Source of the DNA: Phascolarctos cinereus
Lineage: Eukaryota; Chordata; Mammalia; Diprotodontia; Phascolarctidae
Direction of reading: 5' to 3'
DNA length: 64,000 nucleotides
Assembly (NCBI RefSeq): GCF_002099425.1
Contig: NW_018344226.1
Coordinates: 1,302,001 to 1,366,000, forward strand
Below, piece by piece: positions 63,872 through 64,000 of the stretch; the stretch's first letter is position 1, and every line of letters begins with the position of its first letter. The position numbers and the translations under genes are program-made. The notes below the pieces were generated by a model that worked only from the letters and a program-made list of their open reading frames with translations, did no database searches and was not told where the DNA came from.

Positions 63872-64000
63872 GTCAATCGATAAGCATTTATTGATCATCT
63901 ATTTTGCACTTAACTACAGTGTAAGTATTGTGTGTGCTGTGTGTAGAGAAGAACAGGAGGAGATATAGTCCTTACCTTTGAAGGCCTTAAGATTCTATTG
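63872..64000 (-). repeat. L2-clade 3' end, runs off the window
   Basis: 'ggtcaatcgataagcattta' 'ttgatcatctattttgcact' and 'tagtccttacctttgaaggc' match the reversed L2 end. Back to back with the + strand copy just upstream. Confidence 0.75.

Overview
This window reads as non-coding DNA from a marsupial, with no convincing host protein-coding exon. The evidence for a marsupial is the dense set of tRNA-derived CORE-SINEs. Two kinds recur: a long type ending in 'gagttggacatgactgaacaac' (Mar1-like here) and a short poly(A)-tailed type ending in 'cccaattgcct' (WSINE1-like here). They sit among MIR and MIR3-like relics, many L2-clade 3' ends, CR1/L3 relics and marsupial-type L1. The short SINE slightly favours an Australidelphian species, but I cannot fix the species. 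Family names are given from memory of consensus sequences. Boundaries are good to a few bases where target-site duplications (TSDs) are quoted and to about 10-30 bases elsewhere.

Layout. 1-12 kb is a mosaic of small old repeats: L2, MIR, MIR3, Mar1-like SINEs and an RTE-like endonuclease scrap. 12.8-15.0 kb is a CR1/L3 LINE broken by several later insertions. 15.2-19.4 kb is a nested L1 territory. A 2.9-kb HAL1-type element (5' leader, ORF1, long 3' UTR, no ORF2) lies inside an older L1-lineage copy and itself carries a short SINE in ORF1. 19.7-24.8 kb holds L2 and CR1 relics, simple repeats and an antisense 7SL RNA retropseudogene. 27.1-29.6 kb is a stack of L2, SINE and L1 pieces that includes a perfect 74-bp inverted repeat, the strangest structure seen. 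34.6-36.7 kb is a 5'-truncated L1 that retains the ORF2 C-terminal region. 38.4-39.3 kb is a retroviral LTR with adjoining internal sequence.

41.0-50.2 kb is strikingly poor in insertions: one MIR, one L2 tail, one MIR3-like relic and one hAT MITE. It may be under constraint. From 50.2 to 64 kb the window returns to repeat mosaic: an L1 split by an L2 reverse-transcriptase fragment, an L1 with a nested SINE, two hAT MITEs and an hAT remnant, an internally deleted Tigger1-like transposon, and an L1 with a 5' inversion typical of twin priming.

There are no operons or interacting host genes to describe. The order of nested insertions gives a relative history instead: MIR/L2/L3 oldest in general, then L1/HAL1 and Mar1-like SINEs, then the poly(A)-tailed SINEs. 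One or two L2 pieces appear to be younger than the L1 copies they split.
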